A stretch of 64,000 nucleotides of DNA from the NCBI GenBank assembly GCA_028671895.1, contig CM053806.1, positions 22,703,001 to 22,767,000 on the forward strand, written 5' to 3'. The position numbers and the translations under genes were made by a program. The notes beneath the pieces were generated by a model. The model saw only the letters and a program-made list of their open reading frames with translations. It was not told the DNA's origin and did not search any database. The DNA comes from Oenanthe sinensis. Taxonomy: Eukaryota > Streptophyta > Magnoliopsida > Apiales > Apiaceae. This document shows, piece after piece, positions 35,823 to 46,968 of this stretch. Position 1 is the first letter of the stretch; each line of letters opens with the position of its first letter.

Positions 35823-38224
35823 TGGTACCCAAGTTGCCTTGGGTCCTCTTTCATTAGTTGCAACATGAGCCTTTGTTTTCAATTTTGGTTCCTTTGATTT
35901 TGGTGAATTTAAATCCACTTTAACTTTGGGAGTAGGCTTTTGGGGCTTAGACACCTTGGAAATCATGGCAGAATTTCCATGCATTTCATTATTTACATTG
36001 GGCATGTTCCATGGCATACCAGGCATGTTCATATTTGCATATGCAAAGAAGGGGTTATACATGCATGGAACTTGTGCATAGGGCATATGAACATTTGGTG
36101 CAACTAAATTAGAAGACATGGCATTTATGAGCATATGATTGGTAAACATGGCATTAGCAGTCATAACATTTGCATTTAAATCATTTGAAGATATAGGTTT
36201 CTTTTCATTCTTGCATTGCATAGACAAATGATTTACACTACCACATTTAGCACATACCTTTCTGGGAGCATACATTTCAGGAGTGTAATTGTTATGCTTA
36301 TTAATGCCTACTTTACCATTCCTATTCTTTTTCTTCTTCTCAGACTTAGGTTGAGTAATTTCCACAGGTGCTATCTTTTCTAATTTCTCTTTTAATTGTT
36401 TCTTGGATAAGCTACCTATGTTAATCCTCTCAGCTTCAGTCTCAACTTCAATTTTGGTTTCCTTAACAAAATTGATAGGGGTGCTAAATTTGTTCTTTTT
36501 GTTAGCCATTGATGATTTACTTGTCGATGGATGTTTATCAGTTGATTCAGCATCAATCGATTGATAATCCTTATCAGTTGATGAAGGATTAGCAGTCGAT
36601 TGATCTTTATCCATTGAAGTATCAGTCAAGGGCTTGTATATTGATTTGGGGAGTTCTCCTAGAGTATCTACACCTTGAACATCAATAATTTATTTGGCAG
36701 TTTTAGCAGACCTATTCCATTTGTTAACGGTTTCAATTTCTTCAACCAATTGTTCTTTTAACAATTCTTCTCTTTTCAAACTGTTTACTAGTTCATTCCT
36801 AGCATCCTTACTTTCCTGCTTAAATCTATCTAAACAAACAAGTTCATTTTCAAGAAAAATATTCCTCTCAGTTAAGACATCAATGGTGTTCTTTAACTTG
36901 AGATTTTCCTTGTTTAGAGATTTAAGTGTGACATGCAAATTGTACAACTCATTAGACATTTCATTGATAGTACTATTGCATTCATCAGTTGTAAGCTCAG
37001 AAAAGTTTGTAGCTAGTACCTGATTTGATGTTGAACTAGCTTCTTCATCTTCATGTTTGGCCATTAGAGCTAGATTCATGAATTCCTCTGAATCACTGTC
37101 CTCAGCAGCCCAGTCCTTCTCTTCAGTGACAAAAGCCTTTTCTTTCTGTTTCAAGAGGTCAAAGTATTTCTTTTTATAATCAATACCATCAAAAGACTTT
37201 GCCTTTTCTTGTTTTGGCTTCCTGCACTAATTTGAGAAATGACCAGCCAATCCATAGTTAAAGCATTTGAATTTAGATCTATCAACTAAATTTTTGTTTT
37301 GATTGTTATTTCTAAACTGGGATCCAGGCCTTTGAGCATTTGGATTTCTCTTAAATTTTAGCTTTGAAAACTTCCTTGACATAAATGCAAGGTGTTCATC
37401 AATCTCATCCTGAGAGCATGTTTCATTTTCTTCACACTTGCCTTTTCCTCTTTTGAATGATTCTTCAACAGCATCACCAGCCATCATGACAGACTCTTCT
37501 TTACAACAACTTTCTTTCTTTGCTTCATTTCCTTTGACCATCAAAGCCACAGTTTTCTCCTTTCTTTGATTCTTCTCAATCTCCTCATCTTGTTGTATTT
37601 CCAACTCATATGTCTTTGATCCTTGAAGTCCTGGGATTGTCCAATGGAAACAGTCATTGGTTTCCATTCTTTTGGAAGAGATCTAAGAAATTTTAAATTT
37701 GTATCCTCAGTTGCATAAACCCTACCATATAGCTTCAGTCCATTTAATAACTTCTGAAATCTACTATAAGTATCATTGATGGATTCTCCACTCTTGAAAT
37801 AAAATGATTCATATTTTTGAATCAAGAGTTGCATCTTGTTTTTCCTTACTTGTTCAGTTCCTTCATATAGAGTTTGAAGAGTGTCTCATACCTCTTTTGA
37901 TGAAGTATAGTTTATCACATTGTCAAACATATCTTTATCTAGGCCATTAAACAGAATGTTCATAGCCTTCTTATCTTTAAGAACTTCTTTTTCATCCTCT
38001 TCTGTGTACTCAGAGATGAGTTTAGGAATATGTTTGTCAAGTGCAGGAGTTCCATCAGGGTTCACACCTGTGACTAGCTTCATGGGAATATGATGACCTT
38101 TCTCTACGTAGTGAACATAGGAAGGGTCGAGAGAAAGAAGATGCAGATGCATTTTTACCTTCCATGGAAAATATTCGTCCTTTTCTAACACTGAAATCTT
38201 TACACCTGAATCTTTTTTGCCCAT
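35812..38224 (-). pseudogene. gag of element C, broken
   Basis: Starts MGKKDSGVKISV at 38224 and follows the plan of B. Capsid-like sequence EYFPWKVKMHLHLL, then a stop near 37890. The first knuckle near 37265 has its second Cys changed to Tyr (CFNYGLAGHFSN) and a stop follows it (GAG to TAG at about 37227). A deletion of about 35 bp lies near 37615. A CAA-to-TAA stop lies near 36690. The second knuckle CAKCGSVNHLSMQC (about 36255) is intact, followed by the Met/Pro/Asn-rich tail. The repeated SID/STD segment lies at 36530-36620. It is clearly non-functional. Confidence 0.87.
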
Positions 38225-38269
38225 ATTGACTGTTCTTGATCTTTTAAACTTTCTGTATGTTGAAAGCCT

Positions 38270-38281
38270 GCTCTGATACCA
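38270..38281 (-). other. Primer binding site of element C
   Basis: Minus strand TGGTATCAGAGC, two bases from the LTR end at 38284, identical to the site of B. Confidence 0.92.
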
Positions 38282-38283
38282 AT

Positions 38284-39400
38284 TGTTATTCCTAAGAACA
38301 ATGTCAATATTTAGAGAATGGGGGGTTGAATACAAATATTAAAACTTTTTAGGGCTTTTAATATTTGCTCTTGATGTTTGAAAGATTGACAAAATATGTT
38401 TGAACAAACAACTGAAAATTAAAATAAACAAGAGAGATTTAAAAATTACTGATGGATTAATTTTTCCATCAAATATATATTTTTGCTCAATGTTCCTAGG
38501 TTAAAAATAACCTAGCTTCGATTTTTACAAAGTTAGAAAGAATCAGCTGATCTTACAATGTGCTCTTAAGCTTGATTAGTTGATTGTAGAAATATTGTCT
38601 AACTCTTCTATTTTCTAACAATGCTACTACACTTGTTTTTATACTACAAGAGTATTTTACAATTCCTATTCTAGGATTGCTTCCATCTGTCACTCTTTTT
38701 CCTTTTTCCTTTTTAGGAAAATAGTCTTGAAAGACAGCTACTGATTGAGTCTTCACAGCCACCCTAGGTTGTCTTCCATAGGTGTGCTTTTGTTCTCTGG
38801 ATCTACAACTGATAGACTTTCTGTGTTATCACAATCATTTGATAATTTGCTGTTAAGCATATCAATTGATTCATACTTTAATCCATCAACTGATGTTCTT
38901 CTTCGATTGATCTTTACAACCATCGATTGATAATGAATGACTTATCGACTAATAAATGATATCAATCGATATATATCAATCGATGGGTCTTCACATTAGT
39001 TGATGGTCTTCAATTCCTGATTTGGCTTCTTCAATTGATCTCTCATCTGTTGAGGCTTCAATATCAATTGATCATCCTTCACTTGTGCAATTTCCTGTCT
39101 TCAAATAATTACAATTTGACAATTTAATGTACACATCAATTGATGATCTACATCAACCGACTCTAACATCAATTGATAAGAATAATATCAATTGATTTAC
39201 ACCTTATCGATTGAAATAAATTAAGTACACCTATGCTACAGTCTAAATTATCAGTTGACTCATATAACATTTCAACTGATAAATGGTTTCCTGATCAATT
39301 GATATTTATAAATTTCATATCAATTGATTAATTACATAAAACAAAATTTCTATGATTCTAAGATTAATGTTATCATCAAACTACATGTAGATTCCTAACA
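38284..39400 (-). repeat. 5' LTR of element C (1117 bp)
   Basis: Plus-strand ends TGTTATTCC and CCTAACA. It aligns end to end with the LTR of B. The tract TTTTTATACT near 38636-38645 gives a TATA-like AGTATAAAAA on the minus strand. Bases 38860-39330 are dense in ATCAATTGAT and ATCGATTGAT. It is joined at 39401 to E. Confidence 0.93.
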
Positions 39401-40441
39401 TATTCTTTTTGGCATACTACAAACTATGTGTCAATTTTCTCTTGGTGCATGACCTATGTGTCGATTTTTGTCTCATCCTTCATGCCTTAGAATCATTTCC
39501 ATAAAGCCAAGACCCATGTGTCGATTTCTAGTCTCAATATTGAGCATGTGTCGATTTTATCACACAAGGATACTAGACTTAGTTTCTTTTAGGCATCTTG
39601 AAGGCATGTGTCGAACATAGCTCCCTTGTATTGATATGTGTCAAATTTCTTCACCTAATATAACTAAAGGTCGAATTCTCCACCTTGTATAATGACTTGT
39701 TGTATTTTCAACTTCTATTCAATCCTTACATACTTGGCTTCACTTGGCTTCCTGTCAATTATTCTTGTGCAATAAACATGTTGACCAATTCCTTTGTGTT
39801 GACACTTAGTGCACTGGTCTGGTTCACAAATGACTAACACTGATTTTGATCTTCATATTCTCATTAAAATCAAATGACAGGAATGCACCAGTTCTTTATT
39901 GCTTCGAACATTAATTATAAATAAACATTGTACTTTCACTAGAATCTTTTCTGGTACTTAGACAACGTCTTCATTACTACTACAATCTTGAATACTTCAT
40001 TATCTGTTCTTCACTGATGCTTGAACATATAAATGAACTTCCTTCAGTGAGTATAATTGCAAGACTGCAGTTATCTTCTTTAACCTTTGTCTTTACCTTG
40101 TCTTCAATTCTTCTAGATTCCAATGCTTTGAACACTGTCTATCTTCAATCAATGCTTATACACTGAAATCTTCTAGTGGCACTTTTATACTGAATCTTCA
40201 ACACTTCTGAAATCCTGAAAGTCTTTACACATTATTCTTCACTTATGCATGAACATATTAATGAACTTCTCTCAGTGACCTGTAGTAGACTTCAAAATTT
40301 CTTCTAATGTCTTGATTCACTGTATTTGCCTTATCTTCATTTCTTCCTAATTTATGTGTAGGCGTAGTATTATTTATTTGTGATGTTCTAGTGTTGAGTT
40401 ATTACGATTACTATTCATACAGTTTCGTAATCTCACCAACA
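39401..40441 (-). repeat. LTR fragment E, related to the LTR of element A
   Basis: On the minus strand it begins TGTTGGTGAGATTACG, and its first 550 bp follow the A LTR (shared phrases include AATAGTAATCGT, CTCAACACTAGAACA and AGAAAAGATTCTAGTGAA). After the ATGTTCGAA phrase the two diverge. E then carries six or seven TGTCGA/TGTCAA phrases (39425-39675) where A carries GATCGA repeats. Its 3' end is cut at 39401 by C. A near-identical copy is at 62043-63083. Confidence 0.85.
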
Positions 40442-41114
40442 AGCTTCAATTTGAGTCTTCACAGTCAATGTAGACTGTCTTCCATAGCTGTACTTTTGTC
40501 TAAAGATTCCTGAAATTTTATCCTTTGTGCTATCCCTATCAATTGATAATTTGATGTAAGCATATCAATTAATTCTTCTTTGTACCCATCAAATGATGTC
40601 CTTCTTTGATTGATTTTGATATCCATCGATTGATAATAGTTGTTGACTTATTGATTGATAAATGTTATCAATCGATATATCAATCGATGGGTCTTCTTAT
40701 CAGTTGATGGTCTTCAATCTTTGATTTGGCTTGATATCAATTGATCCTTCATCCATTGATTCTTCAATATCAATTGATCATCCTTCACTTATATATTTTT
40801 CCTGCCTTCAAACATTTATAATTTAACAGTCGAAGACATACATCAATTGATGACATATATCAATCGACTCTAGTATCAATTGATGAGATAAATACTATCA
40901 ATTGATCTAGCCATATCAATTGAGAAGACTAAGTACAATCATGTTATAAAAACATCCATATTATCAGTTGATTAACATAAACATGTCAAGTGTCAACTGA
41001 TAAATGACTTCCTAATCAATTGATATTTATAACATATATCAATTGATCAGTTACACAATAATTTCTATGATTCTAAGATTAAGTTTATCATGAAGATAAC
41101 ATAGATTCCTAACA
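40442..41114 (-). repeat. LTR fragment H, SIRE type
   Basis: From AGCTTCAATTTGAGTC to CCTAACA it aligns with the right-hand 670 bp of the B and C LTRs (compare 22199-22865). The remaining LTR part is absent because E is joined at 40441/40442. This marks an older SIRE-type insertion into which E was inserted. A copy lies at 63084-63757. Confidence 0.85.
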
Positions 41115-41139
41115 AACATCTCATTAATAATGTTATCTA

Positions 41140-42437
41140 CCACTATACTTATACTTACACAAACCTGATTATGATTACTTTTTTTGTTTATCATTTATTT
41201 TGAATTTGAGATTCTAGTATTATTTATATTTTATTATTGTTATCAAAATATCATTTAAAACTTAATATTGATATATTTTAAAATACCTAAACAATAAATA
41301 AATATAATTTTAGTTAAGAACCTAATTAATATATTACAATCAATTTGTAAAAGATAAATTATAACTAATATTATATTCTTTAAGATACGTTATATTTTTG
41401 TATACTATATTGTCTAAAATTTTTATTTATTAAAATAAAAAATTAGTTAAACATAATATACTCAATTGGTTAAAGAACTTTGAAATCAAATTTTTAACTC
41501 ATATGTAAGCAAGAATACAAAATATATTAATAAATATGGTTTCATAACAATAATAATTATTTACATACAAATTAAAATTACATTATAGTATGTTTTACTA
41601 AAACTATGTATAACATAATCTAATCAATTTGTTAAATAATTTGAAATCAAAAATAATTTATTTTTATACTAATAAAAACGATTCAAAAGATAAAATTAGT
41701 AAATATATTAATGAGTAATATTAATAACAATCATACATATAATCACACGTACAATATGTAACAAAAAATATTATTGCAGAGCAAGCTTAATTAAAAATAA
41801 TAGTAGAATATAATAATTAAACTAAATTCATTGTGGTGACTTTTTCAACAACAGATAGGTTTAAAATTTAGTTTATGTTATAAATTTTGGTTAAACTTAC
41901 TGTGATATAAGTTCTTTTTATCACATATTCTTAAGAAAAAATTTTATTTTAGAGTTTAATATAATTATCAAGTTTTCATATTATATTATTAGTTTTTATG
42001 TATATATTTATTATTGTTATGAAATCGTACTTACTAATATGTTTTATATTTTTATTAAATGTGAGTAAAAAAATTGATTCAAATTTTTTAACAAATTGAT
42101 TATATTATAGTTAACTACCTATTGATTTTAACAAATACTCCGTAATTTTTTTTAAAAACGTAATACACAAAAGTATAACATATTTTAAGCAATATAATAT
42201 TAATTATAATTTATCTTTTAGGATTTGATTGTAATATATTAATTAGGTTCTTAATTAAAATTATATTTATTTATCGATTAGGTATTTTAAAATACATCAA
42301 TATTAATTTTTAAATGATATTTTGATAATAATAATAAAATATAAATAATACTAGAATCTCAAATTCAAAATAAATGATAAATAAAAAAAGTAATTATAAT
42401 CAGGTTTGTATAAGTATATTTTGTATAAGTATAGTGG
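41140..42437. mobile_element. Foldback element 1 with arms of about 440 bp
   Basis: The left arm (41140-41580) begins CCACTATACTTATAC. The right arm (41985-42437) is its inverted complement and ends GTATAAGTATAGTGG. Matching pairs include the phrase GAATTTGAGATTCTAGTATT (41210) with its complement at about 42345, and TTTCATAACAATAATAA (41540) with its complement at about 42005. The central 400 bp has no coding. No target duplication is obvious. Part of it is repeated at 46096-46745, and its left end again at 63783-64000. Confidence 0.85.
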
Positions 42438-42520
42438 CCACATTTCATGAATAATTTTTTCAATTAATTGACGCCAAGACACGGAGACAACAATTGGGAA
42501 CATATATATGTATATATATA

Positions 42521-43195
42521 TAGAGTCATACTCAAATAGAAAATAGTTTAAATGGGAAATAAAAAACATTATGATTATATCTGCCGCGCCCACACATAAA
42601 TTATATACACCCTCACACATACAATCCCATCTATTCTCCTCCGTTTTTAATTTGATTTTTCCCGTCAATTGGCAAAGTTTTTTTCAAATCTAATTTCACC
42701 ACATTTCTTTTCATCTCCCAACGATCAGTTTTCATACCATATGTGCTATATTTCAGCAAATATAATTTATAATTAAAATAAATTCGTCACTTATCAGATT
42801 CAAACTTCAATCACTAAATTATATTACAGAAACCACTAATTTGTATTATAGAAATCACTAATTTGTATTACAGAAATCACTAAATTATATATTCTGGCTT
42901 CACAAAAAATAATGGAAATCGCCGAAAAAATAAAAGTCACCGGAATATATCACATATGGTATGCAAACTGATTGTTGGGAGATGGAGAAAAATGTGGTGA
43001 AGTTAGATTTGAAAAAAACTTCACTAATTAACGGGAAAAATCAAATTAAAAACGGAGGGATTATGTGGGATTGAGTGTATGAGGGTGTATTTGATTTGTG
43101 TGTGGATGCTCTCTCTTGCCATTAGATTAGATTGAATATGTGATGTAAATCTTATTTTCTATTCTAAGTTATTTTCTATTTGATCACTTGACTAT
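42521..43195. mobile_element. Foldback/MITE-like element 2 upstream of the host gene
   Basis: Long terminal inverted repeats of about 240 bp. The left arm contains CTCAAATAGAAAATAG, TACACCCTCA and CCGTTTTTAATTTGATTTTT. The right arm contains the complements in reverse order (43015-43190). The centre (42740-42950) has short direct repeats of ATTACAGAAATCACTAA. It carries no ORF. It lies 530 bp upstream of the gene start and is absent from the second gene copy. Confidence 0.8.
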
Positions 43196-43725
43196 ATATA
43201 AATATATATATATATCACGTTGCTTTTACCGAATTGACAACATTGTCAAAGGGATTGGAAGGCACCGCACCGCACCGCAACCAGTTCCATATATATAAAA
43301 TTACCATATTGTACAAAATTACTATATTGTTTTCCGATATGCCGTGTTCCCATGCATATTGCCTGGGTATTTTAGTAATTTCAATTCACATATTTTGCGA
43401 ACTCCCCAGGTTTCCTCCATTTTTATAGTTCGCATGCTCCATTTTTATAGTTTGTTAATCACTCTCTTGATAATAAACCGTTGTCCAGTTCAAGAAGATC
43501 CTAAAGTCGTCTTGTCATCTGTAGTGCCAGACTGTCGTAGTCGAGGGACCCAAAGACACAAAAGACACCAAGTGTGAACATAGCCATGAATGTTGTTACC
43601 ATGCATATTGCCTGGGTATTTTAGTAATTTCAATTCAAATATTTTACAAACTCCCCATGTTTCCTCCATTTTTGTAGTTTGTTAACCACTCTCTTGATAA
43701 TAAACCATTCACACACACCGGATAA
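43196..43725 (+). promoter_or_regulatory. Upstream region of host gene copy 1 with direct repeats
   Basis: A TATA-rich tract lies at 43193-43215 and another (ATATATATAAAA) near 43288. A direct repeat of about 110-130 bp occurs at 43352-43483 and 43601-43710, sharing TGCATATTGCCTGGGTATTT and CACTCTCTTGATAATAAACC. The second gene copy has only one, partial version (46900-46968). No transcription start can be fixed from sequence alone. Confidence 0.5.
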
Positions 43726-45059
43726 ATGAACAACGATGGAGTAGTGAAGATTCTGGTGACCGATAATGCTCCTCTACCGGCTTTGAAGTGGGTAAGATTC
43801 AGTTTATGCGTGTGGGCGTGTATATTGTATAAATGAATGTTTACTAATATTTGATCCTTTGATTCAGGTTACTCTTACGAGGAACATCTCCAACTTCTGG
43901 GCGTGGATTATGTCAACCAGGTCCATCAATATCTTGGCCTGGGTAAGTTGATAAATTTTGCTTGCATGGCGGTTTTTTTGAAAATTTCCGTCCAGTTTGT
44001 TATATTGTTCATCAACTTCTGGGCGTGGATGATGTCTTGTCTCTCATGCCACATGATTATACAGTTGGCACTTGGTAGCATAAGAATGTTGCAATATTGT
44101 TTAAGGCCCATCATATACTTTATGTGTGTTTGAGGATTATATGTACGGCTGTGTGTCTATCATGTAGGCTTCACATATAATTTATTTTATTTGTTCGCAA
44201 TGTCAGTTGATTTGCCGTCCCGACTACACGAGACTGTACCGCTGGTTGTGCTTCAAGTTCCCCGACAACAAATGGGTAAATTGTAACAGTATATTATTTG
44301 TGTTAATTTATCTATTTGGGCAATGTATGAGGTTGCTTTTCATTTTCCAGGGTTTGATTTGTTAAGTTATCAGTTCTCCTAAAACCTCAAAATATTAGGA
44401 AGCGGGCTTAGCAGGATCATATTATATTCTAACATAATTTGTGTATCTGCATCTTTTTTATTTATAATTAATTAGTTTTTTGAATTCAATGCCTCTAGTT
44501 CACTAGAAAAGAGATTGCTACTGTGGCCCCTATATTGTTGTCTACGGCCTTTTCTGCGGCGTCGATGAGAGTTCCTGAGCCTGGGAAAGAACCGAGTGTC
44601 CAGAAGACTAGAGGGGCTATACTGTTGAGTTTGACCGTTGTCAATGGTTTTGCATACTATGTTAAGCTGTGTATGGATTACGAAGATGATGCTGTGCAGT
44701 TCGTATATTACATTGCTCTGACTGCCGCAGGTGAAAGAGTCTTTTATTACAAAGTCTTCCAACATTATATGGGATTGGTCGTGCTACTCACCTCTGTCAT
44801 TACATCATTCTACAATTTTCTGAATAAAGACCCGTGGATGATTTATATATTGTCCATGGCGTCTTGGTCTTTCAGTATACTGAATGCTCTGTTACAAGCA
44901 TACAAGTCCGACAGAACACTAGTCATTATTGAAGGGACCGAAACAGAGAGATACGGTGTACGCATTGATAGCTGGAGTGGTCGACCTCCGCGTGACAGGT
45001 ATGTTTGGCTTGCTAGAGTTCCTGAAGCAGAGCACATTGCCCTGGATATTGGGAGGTGA
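43726..45059 (+). CDS. Spliced host gene, copy 1: predicted multi-spanning membrane protein of unknown function
   Basis: Exons are 43726-43791, 43868-43942, 44207-44275 and 44499-45059, joined by three phase-0 GT-AG introns. The product is about 256 residues. I do not recognise the family. The N-terminal 70 residues come from three tiny exons rich in Trp (NFWAWIM, LYRWLCFKF). Exon 4 encodes hydrophobic segments at about residues 109-127, 160-178 and 182-205, plausible membrane spans, with an acidic loop (MDYEDDAV). A polar C-terminal tail of about 50 residues follows (GVRIDSWSGRPP, then EAEHIALDIGR). The ATG at 43726 is chosen because it is conserved in copy 2 and the frame runs through all splice joins. 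Copy 2 is broken. This is the only plausible intact host gene in the window. Confidence 0.75.
44010..44042 (+). repeat. Relic duplicate of exon 2 inside intron 2
   Basis: CAACTTCTGGGCGTGGAT at 44013-44030 repeats the exon 2 core at 43891-43908 and is followed by GATGTC against TATGTC. Translated, it gives FINFWAWMMS against ISNFWAWIMS. The same relic is in copy 2 at about 47261-47290, so it predates the gene duplication. Confidence 0.75.
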
Positions 45060-46095
45060 TGGCTCGATTCCTCATTGTTTTAATATTACACATGATGATT
45101 TGTTCTCATTAGTGCTAGTCAGTAGGATCATTGCCTCCTCAACATTCTTTCATGCAAGCTCCAAAGATTACTCTCACTGTTTGGGGTTTTCAATTTCCAT
45201 AGCTGTAGTTTGTTTGGGATGAGCACCGTCATTGTGCTCATAAAAACGGAGCCTTGTACTGCCATTTCTCTCTAGATTCCAGATAATTAAACTTTTTTGG
45301 CTTTCTTTGTTTGATTTTATTCATGCTTGTTTAGATTAATCGCTTCATATCATGACTCGTTTTATTTGTTTCGGTCTAGCTTGTTTTATTTGTTTCCATG
45401 GACACGCTGCCGTTGACTTACTTCAGACTAATGCCCATTCTTTATCTTCTTCCCCACCTGTGCTAGGCATGAATATGTTCTAAATATCCAAATATTAAAG
45501 TGGTATATTTCAAATTGTATTTACGTAATTTGATGCTAAGATGTATTAGGGACCATGTAAATTATGTTTCTTCAGCATAGTCAGAGTTGGAACCGACTAA
45601 TAATCGAATCTAAGATCTCTTTAACATCATACATTCTTTAACATAATGAACTCAGCAAGTAAAGCTCATTGCATATTCATAATAAAGGGAAAAAATTCTT
45701 ACCAAACAAACTATCAAAACCTAGATGAGTCTAACAAACGTCAAACTAATGACCACTTCAAAAGGACATCAGATCCTCATCCGTTTTAAGTATTACGCTT
45801 GGTCCTCCTGCGAGCTGTTGTATCATCGTTCTGTTCCCTCTCTCTATTACTATCCTGGTGAGAAATTTCGAAATAAAAAAGATGAACTACAGTGCCATAG
45901 AAAAGTTTAAATACTGTATGTTTCTTTCCACCAATTAAAAGTTTAAGCAGTTCAAATAATCATGACGACAGATACAAAAGTACACCGACTGTTAGGTTTG
46001 GTTGCTTCCCGATTTTTTCAACGAGATCCAGCATAACAAGGCTTGGTCAATATTTTATTAGTAGATGGAAAACTAAGGTATTTTTAACAACTTAA
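45060..46095 (+). other. 3' flank of host gene copy 1
   Basis: The 3' UTR and intergenic sequence. Bases 45060-45885 are repeated at 52827-53649 with high identity; 45886-46095 has no partner. An open frame overlapping the gene end (to 45222) is present in both copies but lacks independent support. No other gene is seen. Confidence 0.6.
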
Positions 46096-46968
46096 AATCA
46101 TACATATAATCACACGCACAATATGTAACAAAAAAAATTATTGCAGAGTAAGCATAATTAAAAATAATAGTTGAATATAATAAGAGAAAAATGTTCCTAA
46201 GGATGACCTCAGGGAACATACCTAAGGTTATAAGGAGTTTGTATGTAAATACTAATGGCAATTTTGTTATTTTAAAGTTTACCTCTTGTAATTACAAATA
46301 TGCCCTTGTGCATTTGTATGAAAATTTCTTTTAACCTCAGGTAGTTACCTAAGGTCACCCTTAGGAATATGAAGCCCATATAATAATTAAACTAAATTCA
46401 TTGTGGTGACTTTTTCAACAACAGATAGGTTTAAAATTTAGTTTATGTTATAAATTCATTGTGATATAAGTTCTTTTTATCACATATTCTTAAGAAAAAA
46501 AATTTATTTTAGAGTTTAATATAATTATCAAGTTTTCATATTATATTATTAGTTTTTATGTATATATTTATTATTGTTATGAAATCGTACTTACTAATAT
46601 GTTTTAAAAAAAAATGATTCAAATTTTTTAACAAATTGATTATATTATAGTTAACAAATCTCAAATTCGAAATAATTGATAAATAAAAAAAAGTAATTAT
46701 AATCAGGTTTGTACAAGTATACTTTGTAGAAGTATAGTGGACATTTCATGTTGACGACATTTGTCCTAGGTCAAGAAGATCCTAAAGTAGTTGTCATCTA
46801 TAGTGCCAGACTGTCGTTGTAGTCGAGCCGTCGAGGGACCCAAAGACACCAAGTGTGAACATAGATATATATACCATGACTATTGCCATGAATGTTGTTC
46901 CGATATGTTACCAAGCATATTGCCTTGGTATTTTAGTAATTTCATTTCACATTTCACACACTAGATAA
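46096..46968 (+). other. Upstream region of host gene copy 2
   Basis: Begins inside the centre of foldback 1 (matching 41731 onward) and keeps the outer part of the right arm (46660-46745), but lacks about 240 bp corresponding to 42117-42354. It lacks foldback element 2 and the first promoter repeat. It contains a 194-bp MITE-like insertion. Confidence 0.7.
46184..46377. mobile_element. MULE-like MITE (194 bp)
   Basis: Absent from copy 1, where the flanks are contiguous (near 41815). The ends are inverted repeats: TTCCTAAGGATGACCTCAGG on the left, and on the right the complement of TTCCTAAGGGTGACCTTAGG. A 9-bp direct duplication ATATAATAA flanks it (46175-46183 and 46378-46386). The 9-bp duplication points to the Mutator superfamily. 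Confidence 0.8.

Larger units (their letters stand above)
22866..39400 (-). mobile_element. Element C: SIRE/Maximus-like Copia retrotransposon, split by D and truncated by B
   Basis: The same order as B on the minus strand: LTR 39400-38284, primer site, gag, pol (interrupted between 35486 and 27355 by element D), spacer and third ORF. The third ORF stops at 22866, where B is inserted, so C's 3' LTR lies left of the window. Its right junction at 39400/39401 enters LTR fragment E. F at 53650-62042 has the same outer junction, so C and F are probably copies of a single insertion event. Confidence 0.9.

Noticed and set aside
42351..42668. Minus-strand 105-residue frame
   Set aside because: It spans the right arm of foldback 1 and the left arm of foldback 2; low-complexity AT-rich sequence with no conservation.
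43903..44133. Open frame through exon 2 and intron 2
   Set aside because: It crosses a good donor site; its similarity to exon 2 is due to the exon relic.
44929..45222. Overlapping 97-residue frame across the end of the host gene, open in both copies
   Set aside because: The two copies are too similar for an open frame to be informative, and the spliced main frame explains the region.
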